The notes under the pieces: model-generated
Told to the model about the DNA's origin: nothing
The model's input: the letters and a program-made list of their open reading frames with translations, nothing else
The model's database searches: none
Assembly (NCBI GenBank): GCA_937875275.1
Contig: CALNCC010000114.1
Coordinates: forward strand, 1 to 14,185
DNA length: 14,185 bases
From: an uncultured Dysgonomonas sp.
Lineage (GTDB): Bacteria; Bacteroidota; Bacteroidia; Bacteroidales; Dysgonomonadaceae
Direction of reading: 5' to 3'
Shown here: one piece after another, positions 13,341-14,185 of the stretch
Position numbering within the stretch: position 1 is the first letter of the stretch
Layout of the letters: each line of letters begins with the position of its first letter
Made by a program: the position numbers and the translations under genes

Positions 13341-13883
13341 ATGCAAGTAAAAAAGATAGAGGAATTGGATCGTATCTCGGTTGATGAATTTCGGGATGCC
13401 GAAAAAATTCCTCTCATTGTAGTGCTCGACAATGTGCGCAGCCTGAACAATATAGGCTCGGTGTTTCGCACCTCCGACGCATTTCGTGTCGAGGCGGTCT
13501 ATCTCTGTGGAATAACCGCAACGCCGCCCCATGCCGATATCCATAAAACAGCACTGGGCGCGGAATACTCGGTACGGTGGGCGTATTTCGAAAAAACCGA
13601 AGATGCCATCCGCAAATTGCACGACGACCACTACACCGTCTATGCACTGGAGCAGACTAAAGGCAGTGTGATGCTCGACGCCATGCGCTTAGAACCTCGC
13701 AGCGGCTATGCCCTCGTCTTGGGCAATGAGGTCAAAGGTGTGAGTCAGTCGGTTGTGGATCTCTGCGACGCATGTGTCGAAATACCCCAGCACGGAACCA
13801 AGCACTCGCTGAATGTATCTATCGCCGGAGGAATCGCCATTTGGAACTTTTTTCTCCAGATAAAAGGCTCGGCAGAACTGTAA
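13341..13883 (+). CDS. SpoU/TrmH-family RNA 2'-O-methyltransferase
   Basis: A 180-residue SPOUT-fold protein that should transfer a methyl group from S-adenosylmethionine to a ribose 2'-OH in tRNA or rRNA, in the cytoplasm as a knotted dimer. All three SpoU motifs are present: motif 1 LDNVRSLNNIGSVFRTSDAF (29-48, with N37 and R43), motif 2 ALVLGNEVKGVS (124-135) and motif 3 IPQHGTKHSLNVSIAGGIA (148-166). TALGAEYSVRW (70-80) is typical of the group. It lacks the N-terminal substrate-binding domain of RlmB-type enzymes, leaving a minimal catalytic domain, so the target nucleotide cannot be assigned. It lies 14 bp after the nitroreductase gene. Confidence 0.92.
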   Translation: MQVKKIEELDRISVDEFRDAEKIPLIVVLDNVRSLNNIGSVFRTSDAFRVEAVYLCGITATPPHADIHKTALGAEYSVRWAYFEKTEDAIRKLHDDHYTVYALEQTKGSVMLDAMRLEPRSGYALVLGNEVKGVSQSVVDLCDACVEIPQHGTKHSLNVSIAGGIAIWNFFLQIKGSAEL

Positions 13884-13913
13884 TTGTTTCATTTCTCATA
13901 AGATTTATGATTT

Positions 13914-13932
13914 CGGCGACATTTCGTTGCCG
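13914..13932 (+). other. GC-rich hairpin after the SpoU gene
   Basis: CGGCGAC (13914-13920) and GTTGCCG (13926-13932) form a 7-bp stem with one G-T pair and a five-base loop, 31 nt after the SpoU stop. No T-run follows directly; the nearest T-rich stretch begins about 18 nt later, so it is not a canonical terminator. It may still slow or end transcription before the DUF4301 gene. Confidence 0.4.
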
Positions 13933-13960
13933 TAAGGGTGGGCGCGTCTCTTTATTTTTT

Positions 13961-13968
13961 TATCTTTG
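13961..13968 (+). promoter_or_regulatory. Candidate -7 element for the DUF4301 gene
   Basis: TATCTTTG is a perfect TAnnTTTG match, 49 nt before the ATG at 14017. No TTTG is present at the -33 distance, where the sequence is GC-rich (GGGTGGGCGCG), so promoter identity is only partly supported. Confidence 0.45.
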
Positions 13969-14016
13969 CTTCACAGATGCTGACTAAAGAACACATAAGG
14001 ATAAAATAAATATAAG

Positions 14017-14185
14017 ATGATGGAACTGACAAATGAGGATAAAAAACAACTTCAGGAAAAAGGAATTTCGACAGAAACGTTAGACTATCAGCTCAATCGC
14101 TTTAAAGAAGGATTCCCGTATCTTGAAATCGTAGCACCGGCTACCGTTCAAAAAGGAGTGAAGGTATTGTCGGCAGACGATGAGC
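14017..14185 (+). CDS. DUF4301 family protein, N-terminal part (runs off the right edge)
   Basis: The open frame from ATG at 14017 (a second ATG follows at 14020) encodes 56 residues with no stop before the edge. Recognisable DUF4301 features are LTNEDKKQLQEKGIS, then LNRFKEGFPYLEIVAPAT and KVLSADDE. DUF4301 is a Bacteroidota family of roughly 500 residues with no established function known to me. No signal peptide is seen, so the protein should be cytoplasmic. A -7 element lies 49 nt upstream, so it is probably transcribed independently of the SpoU gene. The family call is based on this short N-terminal stretch only. Confidence 0.75.
   Translation, partial: MMELTNEDKKQLQEKGISTETLDYQLNRFKEGFPYLEIVAPATVQKGVKVLSADDE

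Noticed and set aside
13896..13910. TCATAA-GAT-TTATGA inverted repeat as a terminator of the SpoU gene
   Set aside because: The six-pair, AT-rich stem has no adjacent T-run and is weaker than the following GC-rich hairpin.

Overview
The window looks like chromosomal DNA from a member of the Bacteroidota, most probably order Bacteroidales. Several promoters match the Bacteroidota consensus (TTTG near -33, TAnnTTTG near -7). Shine-Dalgarno sequences are mostly absent. Several families are typical of the phylum: DUF4139/MuiA-like, a DUF4369-type thioredoxin lipid-free periplasmic protein, DUF4301, WG repeats and an M56/BlaI pair. I cannot name the genus from this sequence. No rRNA, tRNA, insertion sequence, integrase or CRISPR array was seen.

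Layout. (1) 1-400, minus: the 5' part of a WG-repeat protein gene, running off the left edge, with 108-bp repeats and an in-frame stop after 53 codons. (2) 527-1508, plus: a single gene for an exported sugar phosphate isomerase/epimerase-like TIM barrel, with its own promoter and terminator. (3) 1521-4131, plus: a BlaI-type repressor and a BlaR1-type M56 membrane protease overlapping by 4 bp, with a palindromic operator at the promoter and a terminator at the end. The protease carries a duplicated, unrecognised outer domain instead of a penicillin-binding sensor. (4) 8181 down to 4105, minus: an apparent four-gene unit of folB, a DUF4139/MuiA-like envelope protein with a SusC-plug-like insert, a small lipoprotein, and a polytopic GT-C/YfhO-like membrane protein. 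(5) 8228-12503, plus: bactofilin, a long-form Xaa-Pro aminopeptidase, an exported thioredoxin-like protein and a gamma-carbonic anhydrase, tightly packed or overlapping. (6) 12697-13883, plus: a nitroreductase-family flavoprotein and a SpoU/TrmH RNA methyltransferase. (7) 14017 to the right edge, plus: the start of a DUF4301 gene.

How the genes work together. The BlaI/M56 pair is a self-contained signalling module: the protease senses something outside the membrane and inactivates the repressor, which most likely controls its own promoter. No beta-lactamase gene is adjacent, so its target and signal are unknown. The remaining genes are mainly housekeeping or envelope functions: folate synthesis, cell-shape scaffold, peptide turnover, periplasmic redox, CO2/bicarbonate chemistry and RNA modification. 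The most unusual points are the new sensor domain and the 21-bp-phased operator of the BlaI/M56 module, the SusC-plug-like segment inside the DUF4139 protein, and the interrupted WG-repeat gene.
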